Positions 43,646 through 51,989 of a stretch of 64,000 nt of DNA are shown here, in pieces. Numbering within the stretch: position 1 is the stretch's first letter; every line of letters begins with the position of its first letter. The notes beneath the pieces were generated by a model. It did no database searches and was not told where the DNA came from. It was given only the letters and a program-made list of their open reading frames with translations. Made by a program: the position numbers and the translations under genes. The stretch covers positions 1,638,104-1,702,103 of the forward strand of contig NZ_FOJF01000002.1 in the NCBI RefSeq assembly GCF_900110995.1, given 5' to 3'. The stretch comes from Chitinophaga sp. YR573. GTDB lineage: Bacteria; Bacteroidota; Bacteroidia; Chitinophagales; Chitinophagaceae.

Positions 43646-45616
43646 TTACCCTTCCAGTTCCATTAGCTTCTCGAACGCCTTTTCATATTCCTCATTTGCC
43701 TTTTTCAGGTCTCTTCCTATTTGGGCGTATTCAGATTCTACCTGTTGGAAACGTTTTTTATCCGCATATATTTCCGGATTATTCAACGCTTCTTCCAGAG
43801 ATGCCTTTTTAGTATTTAAAGCTGCCAGTTGCTCTTCCAGTTGCTGGAACTGGCGTTGCTGTTTCTGGATTTCCTTCTTTTTATCTTTATCAATAGCTAC
43901 TCCTTTAACAGGGGTATTAACTATTGGCGCTGCTTTTACTTCTTTTTTTTTTGACTCATTGCTGTCAGAAGCATTCGCCAGTTGTTTGGCAGCCGCTGCC
44001 TGTTGCTTTAAAGTCTCTGCCTGACGTTTTTTAAAGTCTTCCCACTCGGTGTAGGTGCCTTTAAATTCCTTGATCTCTCCATCTACAATCTCCCATATTT
44101 TATTAGCCGTCTGACTTACAAAATAACGGTCGTGCGATACGAGAACATAAGTACCATCGAACTTGGACAATGCATCAATCAGCATTTGTACGGAGTTCAT
44201 ATCCAGGTGGTTAGTAGGCTCATCGAGCAGCAGGAAATTCGCCTGGCTGATGATTGTTTTGGCGAGGGCCACACGTGCTTTTTCACCTCCGGAAAGGATA
44301 CGGATCTTCTTGTACACATCATCCCCTGTGAACAGGAAGCAACCTAACAGGTTACGGAGTTCTACTTCAGAACGTCCGCTACCGCAGTTCTTCAGTTCAT
44401 CCAGGATTTCACTGTCGAGGTCCAGGCTTTCCAGCTGGTGCTGAGCGTAGAAGCTGGTTACTACGTTATGGCCGGGGATACGTTCGCCTTCCATTTCGTC
44501 TGTACCGGCAATCAGGCGCAGCAGGGTAGACTTACCCTTACCATTCGCACCGATCAGCGCTATTTTATCACCACGGCTGATTTCAGCGCGGGCGTTATCC
44601 AATATTGTTAAGGAGCCGAATTTCTTGCTTACATCGTTGAGGGTAGCAATGATTTTACCCGGTACTTTATCCGGGGTAAAAGTGATCCTGATTTTGGAAG
44701 GACCGCCATCTACCTGTTCGATTTTATCCAGCCTGTCCAGTCTTTTCATCGCACTCTGTGCCTGGGCCGCTTTGGAAGCTTTGGCTTTGAATCGTTCGAT
44801 AAAACGTTCCTGCTGGCGGATATATTCCTGCTGGTTTTCAAAAGAACGCTGCTGCATTTCGCGGCGCATTTCCTTCTCTATCTCATAATCCTCATAACTA
44901 CCGGTGTAGTGATGGAGCTGTTGCTGATAGAGTTCCACAATCTTGTTCACCATCCTGTCCAGGAAGTAGCGGTCGTGCGATACAATGATCACCGCTCCAT
45001 TATAACTCTGCAGGTATTTCTCAAGCCATTCGATAGAAGGAAGGTCAAGGTGGTTGGTAGGTTCATCGAGCATCAGCACATCCGGCTGTTGCAGGATCAG
45101 TTTAGCCAGCAGTACGCGCATACGCCATCCACCGGAAAACTGGTTATAGGGACGCTCGAGGTCTGCGGTGCTAAAACCCAGACCTTCAAGCACTTGTGCA
45201 GAGCGATGGCGCATATTATAGCCATCCAGTGCTTCAAACTGGTGCAGTTTATCGCTGAATTCAATCAGGAGCGCTTCTTCCTGGTTGTGTTCCAGCTCTT
45301 TAGTGATGCGTTCGATGTCTTTTTCGATCTTCTGAGCTTCCTCGAAGGCGGTCATGCCTACTTCCAGGATAGAATCATCGGATTCGAAGCTCAGCAGGTC
45401 CTGGTTGAAAAATCCAAGAGAAAGGTTCTTGATCTTGTTCACGCTACCCTTAGAAACAGAGTATTCCCCATTGATAACCCGTAAGATAGTAGACTTCCCG
45501 GTACCGTTCATACCTATTAATCCAACACGGTCACCTGGTATAATGTGCCAGGAGGCATTCTCTACAATGGCTCTGGCGCCAAACTCAAAAGTAATATCCT
45601 GAAGTGCTATCAGCAT
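43646..45616 (-). CDS. ABC-F family ATPase
   Basis: 656 residues, two ABC domains in one chain and no membrane segments. Walker A motifs GMNGTGKST and GANGKGKST; signature motifs QFSGGWRMR and LSGGEKARV; Walker B LMLDEPTNHLD and LLLDEPTNHLD. A linker rich in Q/R (MRREMQQRSFENQQEYI, about 240-270) joins them and a C-terminal coiled coil (KKKEIQKQQRQFQQLEEQL) follows, as in Uup/YheS-type members. Such proteins act on the ribosomal E site; housekeeping rather than resistance is likely here but cannot be proved from sequence. The gene is divergent from the DUF3347 lipoprotein gene. Confidence 0.93.
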   Translation of the reverse strand: MLIALQDITFEFGARAIVENASWHIIPGDRVGLIGMNGTGKSTILRVINGEYSVSKGSVNKIKNLSLGFFNQDLLSFESDDSILEVGMTAFEEAQKIEKDIERITKELEHNQEEALLIEFSDKLHQFEALDGYNMRHRSAQVLEGLGFSTADLERPYNQFSGGWRMRVLLAKLILQQPDVLMLDEPTNHLDLPSIEWLEKYLQSYNGAVIIVSHDRYFLDRMVNKIVELYQQQLHHYTGSYEDYEIEKEMRREMQQRSFENQQEYIRQQERFIERFKAKASKAAQAQSAMKRLDRLDKIEQVDGGPSKIRITFTPDKVPGKIIATLNDVSKKFGSLTILDNARAEISRGDKIALIGANGKGKSTLLRLIAGTDEMEGERIPGHNVVTSFYAQHQLESLDLDSEILDELKNCGSGRSEVELRNLLGCFLFTGDDVYKKIRILSGGEKARVALAKTIISQANFLLLDEPTNHLDMNSVQMLIDALSKFDGTYVLVSHDRYFVSQTANKIWEIVDGEIKEFKGTYTEWEDFKKRQAETLKQQAAAAKQLANASDSNESKKKEVKAAPIVNTPVKGVAIDKDKKKEIQKQQRQFQQLEEQLAALNTKKASLEEALNNPEIYADKKRFQQVESEYAQIGRDLKKANEEYEKAFEKLMELEG

Positions 45617-45652
45617 TGTCTAAATTAATTGAAAGGTGCAAAGGTAGTGCTT

Positions 45653-45660
45653 TATCTTTG
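45653..45660 (+). promoter_or_regulatory. Putative -7 element (TATCTTTG) for the DUF3347 lipoprotein gene
   Basis: Exact TAnnTTTG, 23 nt before the ATG at 45683, with ATTG 21 nt further upstream as a possible -33 element. It lies between two divergent genes and supports the downstream start. Confidence 0.6.
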
Positions 45661-45682
45661 CCACAAAAAGCGAATATATAAT

Positions 45683-46261
45683 ATGAAGGGCATTATTACT
45701 ATATCATTACTCTTTTATGTACTGATCATGACGGCGTGTAATCAGCCTGCGAAACAGGAACAGCAGGAAAAACAGGGTGATCAGGGAGTGTTACAGGCCC
45801 CTTATGCCGCGGAATTCTATGATTCTTTACAGGTGGCTATGGATACCTATTATGACCTGACGCAAGATTTAACGGAAGGAAATATCACTTATGCCGATAA
45901 ATGGGCCGGATTACTGAAACAGCATATTGATAGCCTGCCCCTGCATACCCTGCAAATGGATTCCAGTCGCCTGGAACTAATGAGGACCAATGCGGGCAGT
46001 ATCAGTTCAGAACTGGCTGGCATGCAGGGAGAGAAAACCATGGAGAACAAGAGGGCCGCCTTTGAAATGGTATCCGATATGTTGTTCGACCTGGTGAAAA
46101 CCACCGGTTTAAAGGGTAAAACCGTTTACCGTCAGTACTGCCCGATGGCCTTTAATGACCGGGGAGCTTACTGGATCAGTAAGAGTACAAAGCCTCAAAA
46201 CCCATATTTTGGAAAGGATATGCTGTCTTGTGTACAGGTAACCGATAGTCTTAAATATTAA
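45683..46261 (+). CDS. DUF3347-domain lipoprotein (metal-efflux-associated family)
   Basis: 192 residues from MKGIITISLLFYVLIMTACN, whose lipobox cysteine predicts a lipoprotein; the open frame begins at 45629 but that start would precede the promoter motif. After a short Q/E-rich linker comes a helical region (YAAEFYDSLQVAMDTYYDL ... GNITYADKWAGLL) and a C-terminal RQYCPMAFNDRGAYWISKS ... NPYFGKDMLSCVQV. This is the DUF3347 pattern, often found attached to copper/silver efflux adaptors, and its CPM and MLSC motifs could bind metal. Here it stands alone. A third metal-linked gene set after 26.6-32.7 and 40.5-43.4 kb. Confidence 0.85.
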   Translation: MKGIITISLLFYVLIMTACNQPAKQEQQEKQGDQGVLQAPYAAEFYDSLQVAMDTYYDLTQDLTEGNITYADKWAGLLKQHIDSLPLHTLQMDSSRLELMRTNAGSISSELAGMQGEKTMENKRAAFEMVSDMLFDLVKTTGLKGKTVYRQYCPMAFNDRGAYWISKSTKPQNPYFGKDMLSCVQVTDSLKY

Positions 46262-46367
46262 ATTGGCTGTTGTGTTGATGCAGTATTGCCTGTTAACTTC
46301 GCCCTGTGTAACCCAACAGTGTGTAACCCTTATTTTAACAGATGTAAAAAATGCCCATCAATTTACT

Positions 46368-46376
46368 TAACTTCGC
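46368..46376 (+). promoter_or_regulatory. Putative -7 element (TAACTTCG) for thrS
   Basis: TAACTTCG, one base off TAnnTTTG, about 65 nt before the thrS start. Another TAACTTCG lies at about 46293. Confidence 0.5.
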
Positions 46377-46439
46377 AAGCCAATTTTATAAGCAACGTAA
46401 AAGCAAACAACAATAGCTGAAGAATAACAGCTCAACAGT

Positions 46440-48380
46440 ATGATTAACATTACATTTCCGGATGGCGCAGTTCGTCAGTATGAAGCAGGAGTAACTGCAA
46501 TGGACATTGCCAAATCTATCAGCGAGGGTTTGGCACGAAAAGTTTTGGCAGCAAAAGTAAACGGGCAGGTCACGGACATGGCCCGGCCAATAACAACGGA
46601 TAGTACCCTGCAATTACTCACCTGGACGGATACGGAAGGTAAATCTACCATGTGGCACTCTTCTGCCCACCTTATGGCAGAAGCCCTGGAATCCCTGTAT
46701 CCGGGTGTTAAGTTTGGATATGGCCCTGCTATTGAAAACGGTTTCTATTATGATATAGACCTGGGAGACCGCAGCATTTCTGATGAAGATCTGAGAAAGA
46801 TCGAAACTAAAATGGCTTCCCTGGCTAAGGAAAACAGTGTGTACGAGCGTAAGGAAGTGAGTAAGGAAGATGCACTGAAGTACTTTACCGAAAAAGGCGA
46901 CCAGTACAAAATTGAAACAATCAACGAATTACAGGACGGTTCTATTTCCTTTTATACACAGGGTAACTTTACCGATCTGTGCCGGGGACCTCATATCCCC
47001 AGTACAGGTTTTATAAAAGCAATAAAACTGACCAATATAGCCGGTGCATACTGGCGTGGGAACGAGAAGAACAAGATGCTGACCCGCATTTATGGTATCA
47101 CTTACCCTAACCAGAAAGAGCTGGATGAATACCTGCACCTGCTGGAAGAGGCTAAGAAACGTGATCACCGTAAACTGGGTAAGGAACTGGAACTATTCGC
47201 TTTCTCCGAGAAAGTGGGATTAGGTTTGCCACTGTGGCTGCCAAAAGGAGCTATGTTGCGCGAACGCCTGCAGAGCTTTTTACAGAAGGCCCAGATGGAT
47301 ACCGGTTATCTTCCGGTAGTGACCCCGCATATTGGTAACAAGAACCTGTATATTACTTCAGGACACTACGAAAAGTACGGGAAAGACAGTTTTCAGCCTA
47401 TTCATACACCTGAAGAAGGTGAGGAGTTCATGCTGAAACCAATGAACTGCCCGCACCATTGCGAAATATACAAAACCAGCCCTAAGAGCTATAAGGATTT
47501 ACCCGTGCGTTTTGCTGAATTTGGTACCGTTTACCGTTACGAACAGCATGGCGAATTGCATGGTTTAACCCGTGTAAGAGGCTTTACTCAGGACGATGCG
47601 CATCTTTTCTGCCGCCCTGATCAGGTAAAGGATGAGTTCTTAAAAGTGATAGACCTGGTATTGTATGTATTTAAAAGTCTGAGCTTTACAGACTTTACCG
47701 CACAAATATCTTTAAGAGATAAAGACGACAGAAGTAAGTATATTGGATCGGACGAGAACTGGAACCTGGCAGAACAGGCCATTATCGAATCTGCAGCTGA
47801 AAAAGGCCTGAAAACTGTAACTGAGTATGGGGAAGCCGCATTTTACGGTCCTAAGCTCGACTTTATGGTGAAGGATGCGCTGGGTCGTAAATGGCAGTTG
47901 GGAACCATACAGGTAGACTACAATCTTCCTGAGCGTTTTGAGCTGGAATACATCGGTGCTGATAATCAGAAGCATCGCCCGGTAATGATCCACCGTGCAC
48001 CGTTCGGATCACTGGAAAGGTTTATCGCTGTGTTGATAGAGCATTGCGCTGGAAAATTCCCGCTTTGGCTGACACCTACACAGGTTAAAATATTGCCTAT
48101 CAGTGAGAAGAACCAGGAATATGCAGAAAAAATAGCGAATTTGTTAAAAAATGTGGAAATTCGCGCTGAGATTGACGATCGTAACGAGAAAATAGGGAAA
48201 AAGATCAGAGAAACAGAACTGGCTAAAGTACCTTATATGCTGGTATTAGGTGAAAAGGAAGCGGCTGATGAAAAAGTTGCTGTTCGCCGCCAGGCAAAAG
48301 GAGATATCGGCACTATGGACCTTGAACAGTTTATTGAACTGGTAAAAGAAGAAGTAGCCAGCAAGAGGCCTTTTGAATAG
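46440..48380 (+). CDS. thrS: Threonyl-tRNA synthetase
   Basis: 646 residues, standard bacterial length. TGS domain (about 1-60), SAD/editing domain (about 65-225, with HSSAHLMAEALESLYP and the later C-rich site), class II catalytic core (about 245-540) with motif 2 region HGLTRVRGFTQDDAH, zinc-binding cysteine in MNCPHHCEIY, motif 3 HRAPFGSLERFI, and the anticodon-binding domain at the end. Charges tRNA-Thr and clears mischarged serine. It lies 195 nt before infC, the usual neighbour in bacteria; the spacer contains a TATTTTCG promoter candidate, so infC may also be transcribed separately. Confidence 0.97.
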   Translation: MINITFPDGAVRQYEAGVTAMDIAKSISEGLARKVLAAKVNGQVTDMARPITTDSTLQLLTWTDTEGKSTMWHSSAHLMAEALESLYPGVKFGYGPAIENGFYYDIDLGDRSISDEDLRKIETKMASLAKENSVYERKEVSKEDALKYFTEKGDQYKIETINELQDGSISFYTQGNFTDLCRGPHIPSTGFIKAIKLTNIAGAYWRGNEKNKMLTRIYGITYPNQKELDEYLHLLEEAKKRDHRKLGKELELFAFSEKVGLGLPLWLPKGAMLRERLQSFLQKAQMDTGYLPVVTPHIGNKNLYITSGHYEKYGKDSFQPIHTPEEGEEFMLKPMNCPHHCEIYKTSPKSYKDLPVRFAEFGTVYRYEQHGELHGLTRVRGFTQDDAHLFCRPDQVKDEFLKVIDLVLYVFKSLSFTDFTAQISLRDKDDRSKYIGSDENWNLAEQAIIESAAEKGLKTVTEYGEAAFYGPKLDFMVKDALGRKWQLGTIQVDYNLPERFELEYIGADNQKHRPVMIHRAPFGSLERFIAVLIEHCAGKFPLWLTPTQVKILPISEKNQEYAEKIANLLKNVEIRAEIDDRNEKIGKKIRETELAKVPYMLVLGEKEAADEKVAVRRQAKGDIGTMDLEQFIELVKEEVASKRPFE

Positions 48381-48575
48381 ACGTTCAGAAATACACAGGT
48401 TCATAAAATATATTTTTAACTGATTGAACTTTTGTATTTTCGGGTACGTTAATTGCTTGAAGTCCATATTAAAATAAGATAGTTCGTACGATATTAATCT
48501 GGTTAAAAGTCAGACATTTATGACTATCGTTAAAGATTATGGACAATTATTAATTTAGTAATTTTATTCTTTTTA
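48381..48575 (+). promoter_or_regulatory. Intergenic leader upstream of infC
   Basis: 195 bp, very A+T-rich. TATTTTCG at about 48434-48441 is a promoter candidate. No terminator follows thrS, so read-through is also possible. I see no clear ribosomal-protein leader structure by eye. Confidence 0.4.
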
Positions 48576-49328
48576 ATGCCACAAGGACCCAGACCAAGTA
48601 GTTTTAACAGGGGAGGAAGAAACCCCAATTTTCGCAGAGAACAGCAACAAGAACATCGTACTAACAGGATGATCCGTGTACCTGAAGTGCGATTAGTTGG
48701 AGAGAACATTGAGGTTGGTGTATACCGCACAGAGGAAGCCCTGCATATGGCAGAACAGCAAGGGTTAGACTTAGTAGAAATTTCTCCGAATGCCGTACCT
48801 CCCGTATGCCGCATCATAGACTATAATAAATTCCTTTACGAGAAGAAGAAGAAGGAAAAGGATATGAAGGCGAAGGCGCACAAAAGTGAGGTGAAAGAGA
48901 TTCGCTTTACGCCTAATACGGATGACCATGACTTCGACTTTAAAGCAAAACATGCTGAGAAGTTCCTGAAGGATGGTAATAAAGTAAAAACATACGTACA
49001 ATTCAAAGGCCGTGCTATCATGTTCAAGGAACGTGGTGAGCTGATCCTGCTGAAGTTCGCTGAAAGGCTGGCTGAAGTAGGTGTACTGGAAGGTATGCCG
49101 ACCATGGAAGGTAAACGTATGATTGCCATCTTCGCGCCTAAAACCGCTAAGAAGAAGATGGATACCAAAGAAGCGAAGGAAGAACGCCAGGAACGTCAGG
49201 AACATCGCCAGGCAGCACGTGAACAGAGAGACGCAGCCAGAGAGCCACGTCCTGCTCCCGCAGCTACTGAAAGCAGACCTGTAGTACCTGCAGCTCCTGC
49301 AACGCCGCCGGAAAGCAAACCGGAATAA
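48576..49328 (+). CDS. infC: Translation initiation factor IF-3 with long C-terminal tail
   Basis: 250 residues, against about 170-180 in E. coli. The N-terminal domain has NRMIRVPEVRLVGEN and MAEQQGLDLVEISPNAVPPV; the linker has the helix KFLYEKKKKEKDMKAK; the C-terminal domain has VKEIRFTPNTDDHDFDFKAK and MFKERGELILLKF. The last 60 residues are low-complexity (E/R/Q then A/P, such as ERQEHRQAAREQRDAA), a tail seen in several Bacteroidota IF-3 proteins. An ATG start is used rather than the rare codon of E. coli. A terminator follows at once, and the usual next genes, rpmI and rplT, are not here. Confidence 0.96.
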   Translation: MPQGPRPSSFNRGGRNPNFRREQQQEHRTNRMIRVPEVRLVGENIEVGVYRTEEALHMAEQQGLDLVEISPNAVPPVCRIIDYNKFLYEKKKKEKDMKAKAHKSEVKEIRFTPNTDDHDFDFKAKHAEKFLKDGNKVKTYVQFKGRAIMFKERGELILLKFAERLAEVGVLEGMPTMEGKRMIAIFAPKTAKKKMDTKEAKEERQERQEHRQAAREQRDAAREPRPAPAATESRPVVPAAPATPPESKPE

Positions 49329-49361
49329 TTCTTAATTACTTGGTGCAATTATATCAAATGG

Positions 49362-49383
49362 ACCCGGAGCATTCGTTCCGGGT
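49362..49383 (+). terminator. Terminator of infC
   Basis: ACCCGGA / TCCGGGT (7 bp) with an 8-nt loop, followed by TTTTCTTTTGTTTTG. It closes the thrS-infC unit. Confidence 0.8.
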
Positions 49384-49398
49384 TTTCTTTTGTTTTGT

Positions 49399-49465
49399 TT
49401 TTTGGGTGCAGGGCGAAGCCCTGCAAAACCCTTTGTTTTTTTGTAATGGTGCGAAGCACCATCAC
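49399..49465. repeat. GAA-triloop hairpin repeats, copies 2 and 3
   Basis: TGCAGGGC-GAA-GCCCTGCA at 49407-49425 is identical to the hairpin at 38644-38662, including the preceding TTTTGGG. A second one with the same GAA triloop (ATGGTGC-GAA-GCACCAT, 49446-49462) follows 20 nt later. It sits between the infC terminator and the CDF gene. Confidence 0.7.
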
Positions 49466-49500
49466 AAAAAAACTACTATGTAATTATTTTCCTTTTCTTT

Positions 49501-50499
49501 GTGCATCAATCTAATGTTTTGAAGAGAAAAGAATTGCGTGTCATCTTGATATCGCTGATTGTGAGTTTTATATTAACAGGTACTAAGTTCACGGCCTGGT
49601 TCCTTACACACTCAGTTGCTATCCTTTCTGACGCACTGGAATCTATTATCAATGTAGTAGCAGGAGCCTTTGCCTGTTACAGTATTTATCTTACCGGTAA
49701 GCCCAAGGACGAGAATCATCCTTACGGACATGGGAAAGTTGAGTTTTTTTCTATTGGTTTTGAAGGAGCAATGATTTTCATTGCAGGCTGTCTGATCTTA
49801 TTTAAGGCCGGGCAGTATTTCTTTATCCCTGCTCCACTGGAGCATGTGGATAAGGGTATCTGGATTATAGCGGTTACCACTCTGGGCAATCTCTTTCTTG
49901 GGATATACCTGATGCGCTATGGCAAACAGACGTCATCTGTTACCATTTCCGGTAATGGACAGCATATTATGACAGATGTGTATAGTAGTGGAGGGTTAGT
50001 AGCTGCCTTGTTGCTCATTAATTTCACCGGGTGGACATGGATAGATCCCCTGGCTTCTGCATTACTGGGTACACTGATACTCCGGCAGGGGTATCTGCTG
50101 TTACGACGCTCTATATCAGGTCTGATGGATGAAACGGATATGCAGGTGGTAGATCATGTGATCAGTATTATCTCTACTCATCGTCGTCCGCAGTGGATTG
50201 ATGTACATAATATGCGGGTGCAGCAGTATGGCAATAACTATCATATTGATTGTCATCTCACTATGCCTTATTACCTGAAATTAAATGAAGGACATGAAGA
50301 ACTTAAGGTGATAGAACAACTTGTAAATACTGAATTTACTTCCGGAGAAACGGAGTTCTTTATTCATATAGATCCCTGTATCCCTGTTTGCTGTCATTAT
50401 TGTCAGCTGGCGGAATGCCCGGTACGTAAACATGCTTTTACAGGGACCATCCCCTGGACAAGGGAGAATGTTTTACCGAACAGGAAACATGGGGAGTAA
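49501..50499 (+). CDS. Cation diffusion facilitator (CDF) transporter
   Basis: 332 residues from a GTG at 49501; TTTCTTTG, a near-promoter motif, ends on this GTG, so the true start may be the TTG at 49519 (MKRKELRVIL). Six membrane helices with the CDF signature: SHSVAILSDALES-like stretch LTHSVAILSDALESII, metal-binding HPYGHGKVE, and HIMTDVYSSGG in helix V, then a cytoplasmic domain (IISTHRRPQWIDVHNMRV ... HIDCHLTMPYYLKL). The last 40 residues are cysteine/histidine-rich (CIPVCCHYCQLAECPVRKHAF), an added metal-binding tail. Exports divalent cations such as Zn2+; the exact ion is not fixed by sequence. Confidence 0.9.
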   Translation: MHQSNVLKRKELRVILISLIVSFILTGTKFTAWFLTHSVAILSDALESIINVVAGAFACYSIYLTGKPKDENHPYGHGKVEFFSIGFEGAMIFIAGCLILFKAGQYFFIPAPLEHVDKGIWIIAVTTLGNLFLGIYLMRYGKQTSSVTISGNGQHIMTDVYSSGGLVAALLLINFTGWTWIDPLASALLGTLILRQGYLLLRRSISGLMDETDMQVVDHVISIISTHRRPQWIDVHNMRVQQYGNNYHIDCHLTMPYYLKLNEGHEELKVIEQLVNTEFTSGETEFFIHIDPCIPVCCHYCQLAECPVRKHAFTGTIPWTRENVLPNRKHGE

Positions 50500-50500
50500 A

Positions 50501-51697
50501 TTATTCTTCTCCTTCCTCATCACCATTACCGTGTCCCATAATCGCGCTGATTGGTTTCACGGCATGATAAATATTACGGTTGTATTTATTTCCCAGGATG
50601 ATAATGGTGGTAGTATCTTTTATAATACGGTAGAATACGGTGTTATTGCCATGCCACCATCCGTTATGGTAAACGATCTCGGTGCTGTCCGGATAAACCA
50701 TCAGTCGCCAGCCTAATCCATAATTACGGACGCCAGCCTTTTCATGGCTATAAGGGGTATAAGCCGCCTTGATAGTTTCCGGACTGAAGATCTTATCACT
50801 ATACATGGCCTGGTCCCATTTCAGCATATCCTGTGCGGTACTGTAAATCCCCTTGTCACCGATCACACCATCAAAATAAGTATCCGGTTCAGCCTGACCA
50901 TTATATTTATGACTCACCGTCTGATGAGGACGAGCCGCTGTAGAAGGATCATATACAAAGGTATTATTCATGCCCAGGGGTTCAAAGAACGTTTGTTGCA
51001 TGAAGGTGCCGTATTTTTGTCCGCTTACTTTTTCAATTACTGTACCCAGCAGCATAAAGTTGGTATTACAATACTGAAAATGGGTATTGGGCTGATGCTG
51101 AACGGGTGGTTTATGCTTTTCCATCAGGGCAATCACATCCTCATTGGTCAGGAATTTATCCTTATCCGGCCATATGCTATCGCAGAAATAAAGGTAATTA
51201 GGCAAACCGCTACGGTGTGAAAGGAGCATACGCAGGGTAATGCCCTTATATGGAAAACCGGGAATGTATTTCAATATATTATCGTCCAGGCTCAGTTTCT
51301 GTTTTTCGGCCAGCCACATAATGCCCATACCGGTAAATGTTTTGGAAACGGAAGCCATCTGGAAAGAAGAGCTGTCTGTGATGAGAGATTTAGTACGGTA
51401 ATTCTCCAGGCCATGGTATTGTTCAAAGATGACAACCCCTTTTTTAGCCACTATAATCGATCCGTTAAATCCTCCCCTTAATAGCTGGGTTTGGTAAAAG
51501 TTAGCCAGTTCCTGTTGTTGTGCCCTGGTATGAGGCGAGTTCAACACTGCTGTTGTAACCTCATCAGGAACAGTTTTATTAATAGTAGTATCTTGTTTTT
51601 TGTTCTTTCCTCTATTATTTGCTGCATTGCTGCTGCATGCGGACACGGCTGAAAATGTAATCCCGGATATAGTTAGTACAATAAGTGCTGCTTTCAT
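50501..51697 (-). CDS. Class C beta-lactamase-family serine hydrolase (lipoprotein)
   Basis: 398 residues from the ATG at 51697, which opens a lipoprotein signal (ITFSAVSACSSN); the frame is open 24 codons further up without a signal, so that start was rejected. Motifs: SVSK (S-x-x-K) in FQMASVSKTFTG, YCNTNF (Y-x-N) and HNGWWHG (H/K-x-G). This is the beta-lactamase/DD-peptidase (Pfam Beta-lactamase) fold used by many esterases and peptidases; antibiotic resistance is not implied. The substrate is unknown. It faces the CDF gene tail-to-tail (one base between stops) and is divergent from serA. Confidence 0.9.
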   Translation of the reverse strand: MKAALIVLTISGITFSAVSACSSNAANNRGKNKKQDTTINKTVPDEVTTAVLNSPHTRAQQQELANFYQTQLLRGGFNGSIIVAKKGVVIFEQYHGLENYRTKSLITDSSSFQMASVSKTFTGMGIMWLAEKQKLSLDDNILKYIPGFPYKGITLRMLLSHRSGLPNYLYFCDSIWPDKDKFLTNEDVIALMEKHKPPVQHQPNTHFQYCNTNFMLLGTVIEKVSGQKYGTFMQQTFFEPLGMNNTFVYDPSTAARPHQTVSHKYNGQAEPDTYFDGVIGDKGIYSTAQDMLKWDQAMYSDKIFSPETIKAAYTPYSHEKAGVRNYGLGWRLMVYPDSTEIVYHNGWWHGNNTVFYRIIKDTTTIIILGNKYNRNIYHAVKPISAIMGHGNGDEEGEE

Positions 51698-51887
51698 TCT
51701 GCAAGTTCGATACGATTCGTAGTTATAAGCGTAAGCGTTAAATTTATGACCTAATGACTTGTTACACAAAAAAAAGAGATAGTAAAGTGCAATTTTAAAG
51801 GTATTTTAAGTTTTAATGCTTAAAAATTTCAAAAAGTGCCTAAATGAGGGCACATTTTTGACAAAATTAAATTTGACAGCCCAACTG

Positions 51888-51918
51888 TTTGATTATTGCG
51901 TAACATCTTTTAGGTTTG
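51888..51918 (+). promoter_or_regulatory. serA promoter candidate (-33 TTTG, 19 bp, -7 TAGGTTTG)
   Basis: TTTG at 51888-51891, a 19-bp spacer and TAGGTTTG at 51911-51918: a full match to the Bacteroidota two-part promoter. It lies 72 nt before the serA ATG. Confidence 0.7.
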
Positions 51919-51989
51919 TGACCTGTTTGCCCCTTATATCAATTATTAAGCCAATTGAAAAGTATAGGGAAATATATAAATTATAAGAT

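Noticed and set aside
43646..45616. ABC-F antibiotic-resistance protein
   Set aside because: The linker and C-terminal coiled coil resemble Uup/YheS-type housekeeping members; resistance cannot be claimed from sequence.
50501..51769. Antibiotic-resistance beta-lactamase
   Set aside because: The fold has SxxK, YxN and HxG motifs, but the protein is a lipoprotein of the broad serine-hydrolase group with no features specific to AmpC-type enzymes.
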